This document shows, in pieces, positions 1 to 11,379 of a stretch of DNA of 64,000 nt. The notes beneath the pieces are model-generated. The model made no database searches and was not told the DNA's origin. It was given only the letters and a program-made list of their open reading frames with translations. How positions within the stretch are numbered: position 1 is the stretch's first letter; every line of letters begins with the position of its first letter. Origin of the DNA: Sympetrum striolatum (taxonomy: Eukaryota > Arthropoda > Insecta > Odonata > Libellulidae); the NCBI GenBank assembly GCA_947579665.1, contig OX388349.1, forward strand, positions 22,166,459 to 22,230,458, read 5' to 3'. Both the position numbers and the translations under genes were made by a program.

Positions 1-2440
1 AGAATTGACTGTATGGGCCGTGACTTTGTGGTAAAACTCTGAAATTCTCTAGAAGTTTTACTTTAGCAGACAATGATTGATTAGAAACCACATGTCGGTA
101 ATCATCTGGCGATGACAATTCGTCGGAACCTAGGTCTTTTCTGTTGAATAATTGTGTCACTGTAAAAGCATGCCTTTTCTTTTCTCTGCAAAGTATTCTA
201 ACCACTCATGGGTGTGGAATCATCAATATCCATTTTTAAGCTCGTATGCCTAGTAATGGCATAGTCCTGTCGCAGTCACCCAACGTTATTACATTCATCA
301 CATCACATTAACGTTGAGTTAAGACCGTCTTACGAAAGTAGAATTCCTAACGAAAGAAATCCATCCTCAGAAACGTAACTGCTCCCAATCGGTCCATCAA
401 TCAAAATTTCGCTCGTCCGCTTTAAATAAATTTTCGTTTTCTTCCCATTTGTTAGGATCAGGTGATACCTTACTCCGCGCTTTCATTTTCTCAGATCGAT
501 ATTTCAGCGGGGGATGAGGGAGCCCTGTCCCCCCCTTTCTTTCCCTCATACCGAGCGATTTATTTAAACGACTTCTCCCCACGAGTCTTATATCCCCAAG
601 GCTTCCAACCCATTTACTTTCCTCAACGCTCCACCGGGTCCTTTATGCCCTGACCACATATTTAAGAACCTGGCATTGAGGCAAAAGAATACGGCGTTCA
701 CCTCCTCGATTCCCGCGGATTCCGAATCCTTTTATACGGAAGTGAGAGTTATATTACGCCATCATCGTTCCCTCCTGCGAAAGCGAATCGTATTCGGTAT
801 TTCTTGGGGAGGATCCAAGTAAATCGCTCAATTATTGTATTTCCCTAATGTATGCGGAAATATAAAGTTATAGGGCTTCTTAAGGGGGAAATAAATGTAG
901 GGGGCGCGATTATATCTTATGATTCCCATTCTGATGTTCGAAGCACCTTCGTATTCTGTGGAAATTTGTTTTATCACAACGGAAATGTCATGATTTAGAA
1001 TTGGAGGTTAGAAAAAGAAATACGCGCGTTAGGAGTTCTTGTGTGCATAATGGCAGATATATAGCAAGTACAGTGATGTCAATTCATTTGAATAACACTC
1101 CGGGGTTATTATTATTTTGCGTACCACGTCAGCATACCATTGAGGTTTGATTGAATGAGTGCGTGTTTTCCTTCCTCTTTAATTATTTCTTTCTTCAATT
1201 TACGTTATGATAATCATAAATTGTTTATGTAAGGATGTTATACTTTGTGAATTTTATTCCTAATTCTTACTTTTAAGATATTAGAATAAAGCGTAGTTGA
1301 AATTTGTAGTATTGCTTTAGCATCAGTTGATACGTATTATCGTGATAGGTCTCGTCCTTTTTGTTTATGATCTCCACTTTCATGTATGTTAGTTTTGACC
1401 TCTTTTTTCCGTAACGTTCAATTTAATTTATTGTTTTTTATTTCAATACGCAAATTAGTTATGCAGAGGTGAAATTTCACTCGTTAGAGAACGTAAAGCC
1501 CAAAAGATGTTATTAAAGTCTGTTATTAAGATGTTATTATGTCGATTGTTTGATTTGATAAGGAATTTGGAAATATCAGGCGTAATTTTGATCTCCAACC
1601 TTAAAAATTATTACCTGAATTGAGAAATGTTAGTTGGTGAAATATGTAGGATAAAGTTTAAAGGGCTTGTATAATAAAGTATCTCTAATTACGCAAGAAA
1701 GATTAGCTCGTGCGTAATTATCACACTATTGTAAAACATGATACATCGCTATTTTTATGAAGTTACATCAATTTCATGGATTCATTTAGTTTCTCTAGAT
1801 GCTTATCTTAATGCCTGAGAAAATGTTATAGTCACAACCACGATTAATTTTAATATCTTCACAATTTTACTTCTTAAATATTTTCTTAATTTTTTCCTTT
1901 TATTGGAGATACTAAAATGCCTGTAGAATTTTAATCACGAGAGCTTTCCGTATTGATGCATAATATTTCACTCTTTGTTCTACCTTGTTTTAGATAGGTT
2001 CTTCGAAAACATTTCTTCTCAGGGACATATAAGTGTTTAATTTCATCACCTTGAGTCCACGTTCAGTTGGTTCGACAGACTCCTTTAAATTCCATTGTTC
2101 TTGGCGTATGAAATCCCGTAACAGTTTCACCTTCGTGTCAAATTTTGACTAGAAAGCATTCTGCAAGAACTCTTCATCATTTCCAAACCAAATGAATGCC
2201 CGCCCATCGCATGTTGCACTCCAGGTTATAATCGTCACGACTGACAGCTTCCTTTCTCCTCGAAGGAACTCCCAGAGAAGTTGGATATTTAATTCGTGTC
2301 TCCTAGTGTTCGCTGCATTATTTTCACCGAGCAATTTAAAGTCTGGCCGTCTAGACCCCGATTACATCTTCCTATTCTCAAACCGAAAAATGTCTCCAAA
2401 GACGTTTGCCTGCCAGCCTTAAGGGTCAGGGTTTTTTTTA
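1..2440. other. AT-rich non-genic stretch
   Basis: I see no gene, RNA gene or recognisable mobile element here. Open frames are at most about 76 codons, lie on both strands over the same bases and show no family motif, as expected by chance. A slightly GC-raised patch at about 480-660 is pyrimidine-rich and without coding signal. Confidence 0.6.
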
Positions 2441-2800
2441 GGTAATCTTCGTCCCATTTCCTTCATTTTGAATCTCGGCAATTTTGCATGCTAAGATTTT
2501 CCGCTCGGAGGTCTTTTCCGAGGTGGCATCGCTTTTAGTCGTACGTGTGGGAACGAGAGAATGAACATTCTCTCTCGCAACCGACTCATTTCTCTGCATC
2601 CCGAAGTAATCCCGCACTCACCCCATTTAGGGGCCCGCACTCGCCGCTCCTTCCCTCGCTATTCATTCCCCGCACCACTGCCGCGCTCTGTGTGTGTTTA
2701 CGCGCAAGAGTAGCCGCTGCCTAACTTGGGCGCCCAGCTGACCCTCTTTCCAATTCAATTTTTGCTTCCCACACCTCAGCCGAAGCTTCTTTAAAGCCAA
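2441..2800. other. GC-raised patch, no gene recognised
   Basis: The stretch is visibly richer in G+C and CpG than its surroundings (for example around 2620-2720). It has no long open frame and no recognised protein motif. It could be a cis-regulatory element or an unmasked decayed repeat; the sequence alone does not decide. Confidence 0.4.
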
Positions 2801-3996
2801 GGGTTGTAATAATCCGGAAGAGAGACTAACTACGAGTAATTGGATATGTCTTTAAATATATTAAACATCGTAGTCTTTCGTGGCAGTTATTTCTACTCTC
2901 TTGGCAACGTATGTCCAAAATGGATTCTTTACTACCTAACCTTTACAATTATTACAAGAAAATATACATAAAGAAAATGATTGTCTTCTAATAAATTATC
3001 TCTAGGAAAAATAAATTAATACAAACAATCGACAGATATGAACAATTATACAGTAGGTAAAATCTAATAAAACAAGCGTATACTTACATGATATACCTAT
3101 AAAATAAAATATAGAGTTGGATTATGTGTGAAGTATGTATATAATATGTATTAGATATTTTACTTATGGTAATGCGAGCAACATCTATGAAGAATTCTTA
3201 ACAAAATCAGTGTTTGCTTGTAGTGATTTATCAGTTATTTAATGATGACCTTAACGGTCGAAAGCCATGGTCGTAGAGTAAATGATATATGTATTTTGGT
3301 AAAGCTAAGTATTGTTACTATTTTTTAGTATACCTACATTGGAAATTTCGTAACTTAAAAGAAGGAATTTCCCTTAATTCATCACTTGGAATCTTTAGTA
3401 TGTTTGTTTTCTTAATAAATTAATCGTTATTCGAAATATTATTCTTTATATTTGCCGTAATGATGGATGTTATTGGAAGATTTTTCCTCACTTCGTTGAT
3501 TTATTGTTCTGTCTTAATTGACTTTAAAAGGGTGATGCTTTATGTTACGGCATTATGAAAGAGACGGGCATGCTAATGCTATAAAATTTATGCGGAAGAT
3601 ATTCTCAGTGGGACATTACTCAACTCAAGTATCATTACTGAGATGGCGCGTCTTTTATCTTCGGCATCTTGGTTAGATAATGCAGCACACTCCTATCGCG
3701 AATATTTCAGCTTTTGAAGGATGCTCATTCACTCAGAACTATTAAAATGTTTTATTTTGCTCAGGTTCTAGGATAATGATGGAATCTCAATTGTGTAACT
3801 GTGTGGATTTGAAAATGCGAGTGCTTAAATTAGGATTTTATGTTAACGAAGCTATTTGTTACTCAGACTGATGAGATTCTTACTAGACATGAAAATATAC
3901 CCTTTTACGTTTATTTTTAATTTTTTTATATATTTGCCTCTGTAGTCACAGCCTCAAGCACAGTGCTGCTTTACCTTGTTTTATTTTAATTTTAGT
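2801..3996. other. AT-rich non-genic stretch
   Basis: Low-complexity AT-rich DNA with many short poly-A/T runs. I see no gene or repeat in it. Confidence 0.6.
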
Positions 3997-4040
3997 AATT
4001 ATTATTATTATTAAATGACTTTATTTGGCGAAATTGGGGT
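3997..4040 (-). repeat. Decayed LINE 3' tail, (AAT)n family
   Basis: Read on the minus strand, a CCAAATAAAGT-like segment is followed by an (AAT)n run (ATTATTATTATT on the plus strand at about 3998-4011). Order and spacing match the better copies at 48816-48900 and 18475-18708. Only the last 40 bases are recognisable, so this is a degraded or 5'-truncated copy. Confidence 0.45.
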
Positions 4041-4379
4041 AATAGCTATATAAAGAATAAACTTGATCAGAGAATTTTCTATTATTTATTTTTTATTTTA
4101 TTTTATTTAATTTTTCCTCTTCTACATTTGTAAATTAAAATATTCCAGATTTAAAGTTAAAAAAATTACAATTAAAGATCATGAGATATTAGAAGAACGT
4201 AGATGATTCTCGTAAAATTTAAAAATTATCAATTAACGATTGTAAAAGTTGAGCATAAAAATGCTGTATAATTTAGTGGCAAAAATACGTAACTAGATTC
4301 ATCAATAAACCTTGTTACCAGGGCTAGAAAGTTTCGATAACAGCCGTGAATCTGTTTCGTAAATCTTTTCACTTCTCCA

Positions 4380-4840
4380 ACGGAAGCGCGACAGTTTAAA
4401 GCTGCAATTGCGTCCCTGGTTTACCCTGAATTGGCGCAGATGTATCGCTTGTTTGAGGCACCAGTCATTTCGCGAATCCCTTAAGGACCTAGATGCACAC
4501 CTTGCGGCACTCCAGTTTGCAAAGCTTGCCCCTAGATGGCGCGACCTCTTTCCTCCGAAGCCGTTTCTCGACCTGTCACCGCTCCTTTCTATCGGACGAA
4601 AGATGTGCCGGAATTTCCAATTCCGACAGTCTCGGCGCAAGGGCTTGGAAGCTCGGAAAGCCTCCACTTTGAATAATCCCCTTCGAATTCTCCTTTTCTC
4701 CGTTCTTTCCGCCCTTTTCCCTCCAAAGAGCCCAGGAATTACCCAGCCCTTTCTCGGTTTTATTGTCGCGCTCCAACTTTCTATCTTTCTCTCTATATCG
4801 CTTTCTCCCTAGAAACGGCCGTGATTGATACCCCAACCAT
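4380..4840. other. GC-raised patch with overlapping chance ORFs
   Basis: Three open frames of 86-134 codons overlap here on both strands (plus 4408-4812; minus 4302-4667 and 4576-4836). None shows a domain, a membrane pattern or splice-bounded structure that I recognise. Overlap on opposite strands in a stop-poor GC patch favours chance. A regulatory role is possible but unproven. Confidence 0.4.
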
Positions 4841-5600
4841 ATTTTCGACTCATTTTTTCTCGCGGGGATATCTGCGAGATTTATTGTTTGTATTCAAGGG
4901 GACTGACAGCGACTGTAAGGAATTTTGCTTCCATTTCAAGGGTTGATGTCTTCAGGCAGTAGAGCGGCAGAATTTTATAAATCATATTCGAATGTAGATT
5001 ACTTGGAGAAATTGTTCCGCGTCAAAAGAAAGATGTATCGGCTTGAAAATTCTTACTAGTTCCACAAAATGGTACCATTAGTTTATTTCATCGGTGGAAC
5101 TTAATCTTTGGTTTAATTTTTAATTAACAATCATTCGAATTCGACAGCTGTCACATGTGATTGTGATTAGGAGTATCGTTTGGTCCGTGTTATGGGATAC
5201 TATGGGAACTCGAATAGTAGAATTATAAAATATAATTGTTCCAAAGAAAATTCCAACTCATTCCTAATATTCTCGAAAGTATCACTTTTTTATTTTTCTG
5301 TCCATTACGATAGAATTAAATCTTGTGTAAGTAATACTATGATATTCTGAATCACTTGTACTCAATGCTGAGTGTTTTAAAAATCAATTTTCGCCAAACT
5401 TACTTATTATGCAAAACTCGAATCGCTACAGCGCGCGCCATTCGCTCGTAAGAAATACACGGTGCCACAAGAAAAACATTATGTATTCATAATGTTGGAC
5501 AGAATCATCATGACATATCTCATGACCTGTTTACTTCTTTAGTTCATTGCTATCGCTTATTTTCCTAGGAAAATGAGGTCTCTTTACCAATCGGTTTGCT
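4841..5600. other. AT-rich non-genic stretch
   Basis: No gene, tandem repeat or mobile element recognised. Confidence 0.55.
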
Positions 5601-5606
5601 ATTGTA

Positions 5607-5683
5607 CACTCCTGGCCAAAATTAACGCAGCACCTCCCTTGCGATCCTAACGGCCGGTGCTGCGTTAATTTTGGCCAGGAGTG
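5607..5683. mobile_element. 77-bp palindromic MITE, copy 1
   Basis: The element is almost entirely one hairpin. Arms 5604-5634 and 5656-5686 (including the flanking bases) are perfectly complementary over 31 bp, around a 21-nt centre. It begins CACTCCTGGCCAAAATTAAC, ends with the complement, and is flanked by TA on both sides (5605-5606 and 5684-5685). A TA target and a TGGCCAAAA-type end fit a Tc1/mariner-class inverted-repeat MITE. There is no coding capacity. A second copy of the same length lies about 340 bp downstream. Confidence 0.85.
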
Positions 5684-5945
5684 TACCTATCTCTTGTTTT
5701 TAATTTTATGTAAATAGGTCGGCGAATAATTCATCTTTCGAGAACGTACTTTCCCTGAATGAATCGTTAACCTAACTTCTTATCTCCTATATCCATAGGA
5801 TTCGCAACCGGTGTGAGAAGACATTCTAGTAAAGCTTGCTGTGTTTTCATAGCAGTGGAATTGGAAGGAAACGACTTTTCATGCATATTTCGAGTTCTTG
5901 AATGGAGATTTTCTCACAATATCCCATATACTTAGGCTTAATGTA

Positions 5946-6022
5946 CACTCCTGGCCAAATTTAACGCAGCACCTCCCTAGCGATCCTTACGGCCGGTGCT
6001 GCGTTAATTTCGGCCAGGACTG
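5946..6022. mobile_element. 77-bp palindromic MITE, copy 2
   Basis: Same length and orientation as the copy at 5607-5683, differing at five positions by my alignment (72 of 77 identical). TA flanks sit at 5944-5945 and 6023-6024. Three of the five differences fall in the arms and spoil hairpin pairing slightly, so this copy looks older or less constrained than copy 1. Confidence 0.85.
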
Positions 6023-6029
6023 TACATAC

Positions 6030-6366
6030 ATAAGACCGTATTAAACGGAAAACTATCACTTTTTGATTTTTCCAAAGCAACTGCATAGAATAACCGTTAT
6101 GAAACTACGTTTTTAATAGCTCTACAAAGGTATTTCGGGAACCTTCACTACTTTAATAGGTATTCCAAGAAGTTTACATTGGAAATCCTAGCTCAATTTT
6201 TACATTAAAAGAAGTTCAAAGAGAATTAATAGTTTAAGCGGCACTTTGTGGAAGTTGTTCGCTTACGTACGATATAACAAAAACTTACTCCGTCCATAAG
6301 TAAATTTTATTGTCATGGCGGACTCATTTTTTATCTTCTTAGAATAGTATTTGAAGAAATATAATG
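6030..6366. other. AT-rich stretch between MITEs and a split transposon
   Basis: I see no gene or repeat. Only short chance frames are present. Confidence 0.5.
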
Positions 6367-6737
6367 TACTGTATATACTCGTCGATAAGCCGAGGTTTTC
6401 ACAATTATGCCACCTCGACTTATACTCGAGTGAGGGTTTTATTTTCCTGTTCTTCGGTGGAAAAGGTCCGCCGTAAATCAACTTGTAAATTCCTCACTTG
6501 CTTAGTTAAAAATTCTTTGTCAATTTTCTCCACTATCGGGTGCCCACCGCAATTACTGTAATTTTATAGTATCTATTTTTATTTTGAAATTTACCAGTAG
6601 CTGCTCTATTCCCCACCCCAGCTTATTTATTTATTGTACAAAATCAGGTATTCGCGAGGACATGCAGTGATGTTAAGTTCTATAATAATCATTAAAATTT
6701 GTTATGCATCAATACAAAAAACCTACCAACTTACAAT

Positions 6738-8163
6738 ACGAGTAAAATATTGCTTGCATACTGCAAGCAGATCGACAACAATAATATCATTTAGGCATTA
6801 TATCGGGACGGTCCTCAAAAGAAAAAAAAAGGATTTAATTTTTTCTTGAAATTCGCTGAAATTTCATCGTCTGGCATCGAACCCAGGTCTTACTGGTAAA
6901 CCTACTATGAAACACAATAGAAGATCGCCATCTGTAACTATGTGTGAAAATTCAAGCAGAAATAATGGCTACAACTGCCTCAAAAGACGCTCTAATTTTC
7001 ACGAATGTAAATGGCTCTCGGGACTCGAACCAAGGACGATCTTGGAAATCTAAAAGATGTTTCTGAAAGTTACTTACGATCTCTATCTATATGCCGAATT
7101 TCAAGTTTCTATATTATTGGGAAAGGTTTCAAAATAATTCCTAAAAATCGGATCAACTTCTGATTGCAGAGACACCTGGTATCGAACGCGGGTCTTACTG
7201 GTAAATTACTATGCAGCACAATAGAAGATCACCGTCTCTAACTATGTGTGAAAATTCAAGCAGAAATTTTGGCTACAACTGACTCAAAAGACGTTCAAAT
7301 TTTCACGAATGTAAATGGCTCACTGGATTCGAACCAAGGACGATCTTGGAAATCTAAAACATGTTTCAGAAAGTTATTTATGATCTCTATCCATATGCCG
7401 AATTCCAAGTTTCTATATCATTGGGAAAGGGTTCAAAATAATGATTGAAAATAGGATCAGTTATTGATTATCGAGACGCCTGGTGTCGAACCCAGGACAC
7501 ATTGGTAGCTGTGCATGCACAGTTTGATTTGCAAGGACTTGATCTTATATTATGCAAAGTTTGAAGTCGATATTGCGCCGGGAAGTACCTAAAACCTTTT
7601 TCAGTTAACTCCATAAGAAATGCATTGAGGAATGTAAATGGCTCTCTGGGATCGAACCAAGGACCATCAGCGAATATGTAAAATTTGATTACGAAATATA
7701 TTTATGATCTGCAACTCCATGCCGAATTTCAAGTTTCCATGCCATCGGGAAAGGGTCGAAAAAAAATCTTAACAATCGCCACAATGCATTTTAAACGGCC
7801 GATTTTTGCCTTGACCTAGCATCGAACCCAGGTTATTTTCTGTAAAACCCATTTATGTTTTCGATGGATCATGACCATATATAAAGGCTCCTAGAGTTTC
7901 GATTCTCTACCTATCCGGGAAGTATTTTTTAAAAATTCCCGAAAATCTAAGCAATGCATTTAAACGGGAAAAATCGGGACTTTGGGGCCCTCTGGAATCG
8001 AACCCATGACACTGAGAATCAAAATCACAATTTTTCTGGCGGTTAATTGTTGTGGCCAATACGCAGTTAAAATTTGAACTCAATCACGCTTGTGGTTTAG
8101 GCTGTGAATTTGTATCCTATCTATCTATATATATGAATGAATCCGGAGAAGCATCTATATATA
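6738..8163. repeat. Array unit A, eight B-box-like motifs
   Basis: The unit opens ACGAGTAAAAT..GCTTGCATACTGCAAGCAG and closes with ATGAATCCGGAGAAGCATC plus TATATA, as does unit B. Inside lie eight motifs of the form GGnnTCGAACCC near 6873, 7022, 7178, 7326, 7482, 7639, 7819 and 7994. The complement of this motif matches the Pol III B box GGTTCGAnnCC. A 305-bp segment beginning near 6871 is repeated directly from about 7176, with the first motif of a third unit near 7482. Consecutive motifs alternate between two flanking contexts, so the basic period is a dimer of about 150+155 bp. Unit A exceeds unit B by about one such dimer. Confidence 0.75.
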
Positions 8164-9318
8164 ACGAGTAAAATGTAGCTTGCATACTGCAAGCAGATCG
8201 ACAACACTAATTTCATATCGGCATCATATCGGGACGGACATCAAAAGAAAAAAAAAATCAAAATATTCGTAGAATTCGCTGCAATTTAATCACCTGGCAG
8301 CGAACCCCGGTCTTCCTGGTGTACTTACTATGCAGCAAAATAGAAGATTACCATATCAAACTGTGTGTGAAAATTCAAGCAAAACTATTTGGTGCAACTA
8401 CCTCAAACGACGTCCTACTATTCACATACACTCCTTATTTGAGAAATTATAATGTGCTCTGGCATCGAACCCAGGAACAGCATGGTCTTATCTATTTTTT
8501 TTCTTAAACAAAGTGTTAATATGCATCTTCCATCTAAGCAAGAGCTCCCTTACATATCAATAAATGCATAAAAAAATTATGAAAAGATACCCCATAGTAT
8601 TATATATGGGGGATATTTTTACCGCCCGGCATCGAACCCGGGTCTTTCAGGCAATACTTTCTATGCAGCACAACAGAAAAACACCATCTCTAACCGCGTA
8701 TGCAAATTCAAGCAGAAATATTGGTTACAACTGCCTCAAATGACGTCCTACTTTTCCTTTATATTCCTTATGAGAGAAACGTTATTGTGCTCTGGCTTCG
8801 AACCCAGGAACAGCGCGGTCTTATGAAAATTTTTTTCTAAAACTTATTCGTACCATACATCTTCCAGCCAAGTACGAACATCCTATCATTTCGATAAGTG
8901 CATCTAAAAAAATAATGAAAAACGGCTCCCATGTATTTTAAAGGGCAGATCTTTGCATCGTCCTAGCATCGAACCCAGGATAACTTTTGTAAAAGTCATT
9001 GATGTTTTCGAAAGTCCAAGACCATAAATATAGGCACCTTGAGTTTTACTTCTCTACCTATCCGGAAAGTATTTTTTTTAATTCCCGAAAATTACGGCAA
9101 TGCATTCAAACGGGAAAAATCGGGACTTTGGGGCCCTCTGGAATCGAACCTATGACACTGAGGATCAAAGTCTCTTTTTTCCTGGGGGTTTCACGTTATG
9201 GCCAATATGTCATAAAAATTTCAGATCAATGACGCTTGTAGTTTAGGCTGTGAATTTGTATCCTATCTATCTATATAGGTATATATATGAATGAATCCGG
9301 AGAAGCATCTATATATAA
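8164..9318. repeat. Array unit B, six B-box-like motifs
   Basis: This is a second, diverged copy of unit A in direct orientation. Motifs lie near 8299 (one base off: GGCAGCGAACC), 8461, 8628, 8795, 8966 and 9140. The last two have the same flanks as 7819 and 7994 in unit A. The opening and closing blocks match those of unit A. One open frame (8999-9232) reads through a motif to give a GIEPMT peptide. Peptides of this type commonly come from translating tRNA-like repeats and are not evidence for a gene. Confidence 0.75.
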
Positions 9319-9490
9319 TAGATAGATAAGCATTCATAAGTAAAAAATAATAAAATATTCAAACATATAAATATAATACTATGTAAAATATATTCTACTT
9401 ATGTTCGAGTCGTTTAATTTTTTTAAAGGATTTTTCGTGATAAAAATAGGTGCTTCGGGTTATGCTTGAGTTGTTTCAGTATATACGGTA

Positions 9491-10334
9491 ATCTTATTTG
9501 GCTGTAAATCTTATCAGGAAAATTAACTCTGAGTTATTCCCAAAACGTACCTGACGGTAATCAACGAGGCTGTTTTGCCAACGAATATTTTCCTCTCTGA
9601 CTTTCACATTTAAACGATAAGTGACCACTCCGATGAACTCTTCCCAATTCACCGTAGTGGAATTGTTATAGCGCATTGTGTTAGTTCTTTTCTCCGCGGT
9701 CCATTCGGCATTTGTTATGTAATATCGATGACGAAATGCCGGATGCTGCTAATCATCCGAAGTGGGATACTTAACCCACTAGCTATTTGTGTTCATTAAG
9801 ACCAATTATATACGCTGGACGAGGCATTAATGAAGCATTTGTAGATTTAACGTCGGAGCATCATCAATTTAGCCCAGTCAATTCTCAATCATCGAGTTAA
9901 ATGTTTTGAGCATCAGAATTGATAAAACTTAATGCTCAGTAATGTTAGCTTCGATTATTGATTTTGCTCGTATTTCACTGGATAATAGCCTGCGAACTTG
10001 GAGTCGTAGTCACGTAAGCGCGTCCGCAAGATTGATTGTCCTATGGTTGAAATATCGGACCAATCTTTTCGAAACATTGGATACTCGTCCCATAGATTGC
10101 CATGCGAATTTTTCAGGCCAAGACTTGGATTTTCCTTGTATTGAGTTTTGAAATTGATTTATTGGGATAGCTTTTATTGCTTTAAATGTAATTCTTTTCA
10201 GTGGGGAAGATGTTAAAATGAATCATCCACAATTGGTTATCAAGTCTGAACAATTTTTAATAGTTGCTTCTCTCATTATGCCTGTATAAATCATTTAGTG
10301 TTTAGGAATAGTTCTAAACTATTATTTTATGTAT
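9491..10334. other. Non-genic stretch
   Basis: Mixed-composition DNA. Short open frames at 9494-9676 (minus) and 9942-10151 (plus) have no recognisable motif. No repeat seen. Confidence 0.5.
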
Positions 10335-10430
10335 CAAAGTATGTAAGTATAAAGTATGTAAGTAAAAGTATGTATGTAAATGAAGTATGTAAGTATAAAG
10401 TATGTAAGTATAAAGTATGTAAGTAAATTT
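10335..10430. repeat. 15-bp minisatellite
   Basis: About six copies of a 15-bp unit close to AAGTATGTAAGTATA stand head to tail. The third copy is altered (GTATGTATGTAAATG). This is a typical slippage-type tandem repeat. Confidence 0.85.
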
Positions 10431-10439
10431 ATGTAATTT

Positions 10440-11379
10440 ATCATGTTTTTTCAAGCAACGGATATTGAATTTTAGATGTGAACTATCCTATTATTTCAAA
10501 AATGTGGTTTAAAAAATATAGTGGATTTTTAAAATCTGTTGTATTTTTTCTCTATTTTTTAAATACGATCGATATCGCTAAATTTCTTATTATCAATAAA
10601 GAAAATTTATAATCTGATTGTATTTAAATGTTTGTACAACTCGCGCATCATTCATAAAAATTAATACTTAATAATCCGTAAAAAATTCCAAATTATAACA
10701 TCGTTTGTGCATTCTTTAACTCTCTCTTCTTAGTGCGGGAGAGTAATGTTAGGACATAGTCATATTTTTTTCAAACACTGTCTTTCCTGTTATAATAAAT
10801 CTGTATTTTTTCCCTGATATTTTTGTTGAAATTTATGGTAGTAAAAAACAGGATTGCTCCAATTTTTACACTCCCTCGTTTTATCATAATTCAATTCGGT
10901 TTTACATCGGATGTAAATTGTTAAACAATTTATAACTTCTTCATCTATTAATTGAAATAAATCTATTGGAAAAATTATTCATCATATTTATCAACATATC
11001 TTTCCTCTACGTCTTCCCATATATAAAGTTACGGCTACCTTCGTTAATTTTATTCTTATATTTTGATATCACTTTTTATTCATTTCATGAGCTTTAAAAT
11101 TCGTAACCCTCTTTTCATGTTCACTTTAAATCAAGCAGATTTCCTCTTTTAGATATTTTTTTAAATAAAAAACTTGTGGCAGTTACACGTGCCTGCATTG
11201 AGTCAATACTCTGTCCTGCTTTAAATTTTGGATTCCTCACGTCAGAATACGAATATTTTGGTAAGCCTCACGCCTTCTCCTTATTGTTCCAAATCCCACT
11301 TATTGCTTTTGTGGAAATCTGAAACGTGTTCCATATATGTAGTGTATTCGTATAGTGTTAAAATCGGGGACATCGATGT
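10440..11379. other. AT-rich non-genic stretch
   Basis: Strongly AT-rich. I see no gene or mobile element. Confidence 0.55.

Larger units (their letters stand above)
6627..9397. mobile_element. Discrete insert carrying a B-box-like tandem array
   Basis: This block interrupts the DNA transposon at 6369-9488. CTTAT occurs at the left edge (6622-6626) and again at the right edge (9398-9402), where the uninterrupted relative has a single CTTAC (55058-55062). That suggests insertion with a 5-bp target duplication. I see no inverted terminal repeats, no LTRs and no poly-A tail at the edges, so the class is unknown. Most of the insert is a two-unit tandem array (6738-8163 and 8164-9318). It has AT-rich shoulders at 6627-6737 and 9319-9397. 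There is no protein-coding capacity; the frames inside are under 80 codons and follow the repeat. Confidence 0.6.
6369..9488. mobile_element. TA-flanked DNA transposon split by a 2.77-kb insert
   Basis: The left end reads TACTGTATATACTCG from 6367. The right end, reverse-complemented from 9490, reads TACCGTATATACTGA. These give inverted ends starting inside TA dinucleotides at 6367-6368 and 9489-9490. The element's own sequence occupies about 6369-6626 and 9398-9488. It includes a block with ACCAGTAGCTGCT near 6593-6605 and the end block with TTCGAG and AGGTGCTTCGGGTTATG near 9403-9460. The two parts rejoin in the right order when compared with the unbroken relative at 54851-55120. The type of end (GTATATACTCG.. 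TAAGCC..) is one I associate with widespread non-autonomous DNA transposons, but I do not assign a superfamily beyond the TA target. There is no transposase. Confidence 0.7.

Noticed and set aside
4302..4836. Frames of 86-134 codons
   Set aside because: Mutually overlapping on opposite strands without any recognisable domain.
7248..7448. A 66-codon frame inside array unit A
   Set aside because: It follows the 305-bp repeat and is broken in the other copies, so there is no sign of protein constraint.
6870..9160. CRISPR-like array reading of the periodic motif
   Set aside because: The spacers are 130-160 bp and are themselves related to each other, the context is eukaryotic, and there are no cas genes.
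8999..9232. A 77-codon frame containing GIEPMTLRI
   Set aside because: The text arises from reading through the tRNA-like motif of the array. The same kind of peptide is a known artefact of such repeats.
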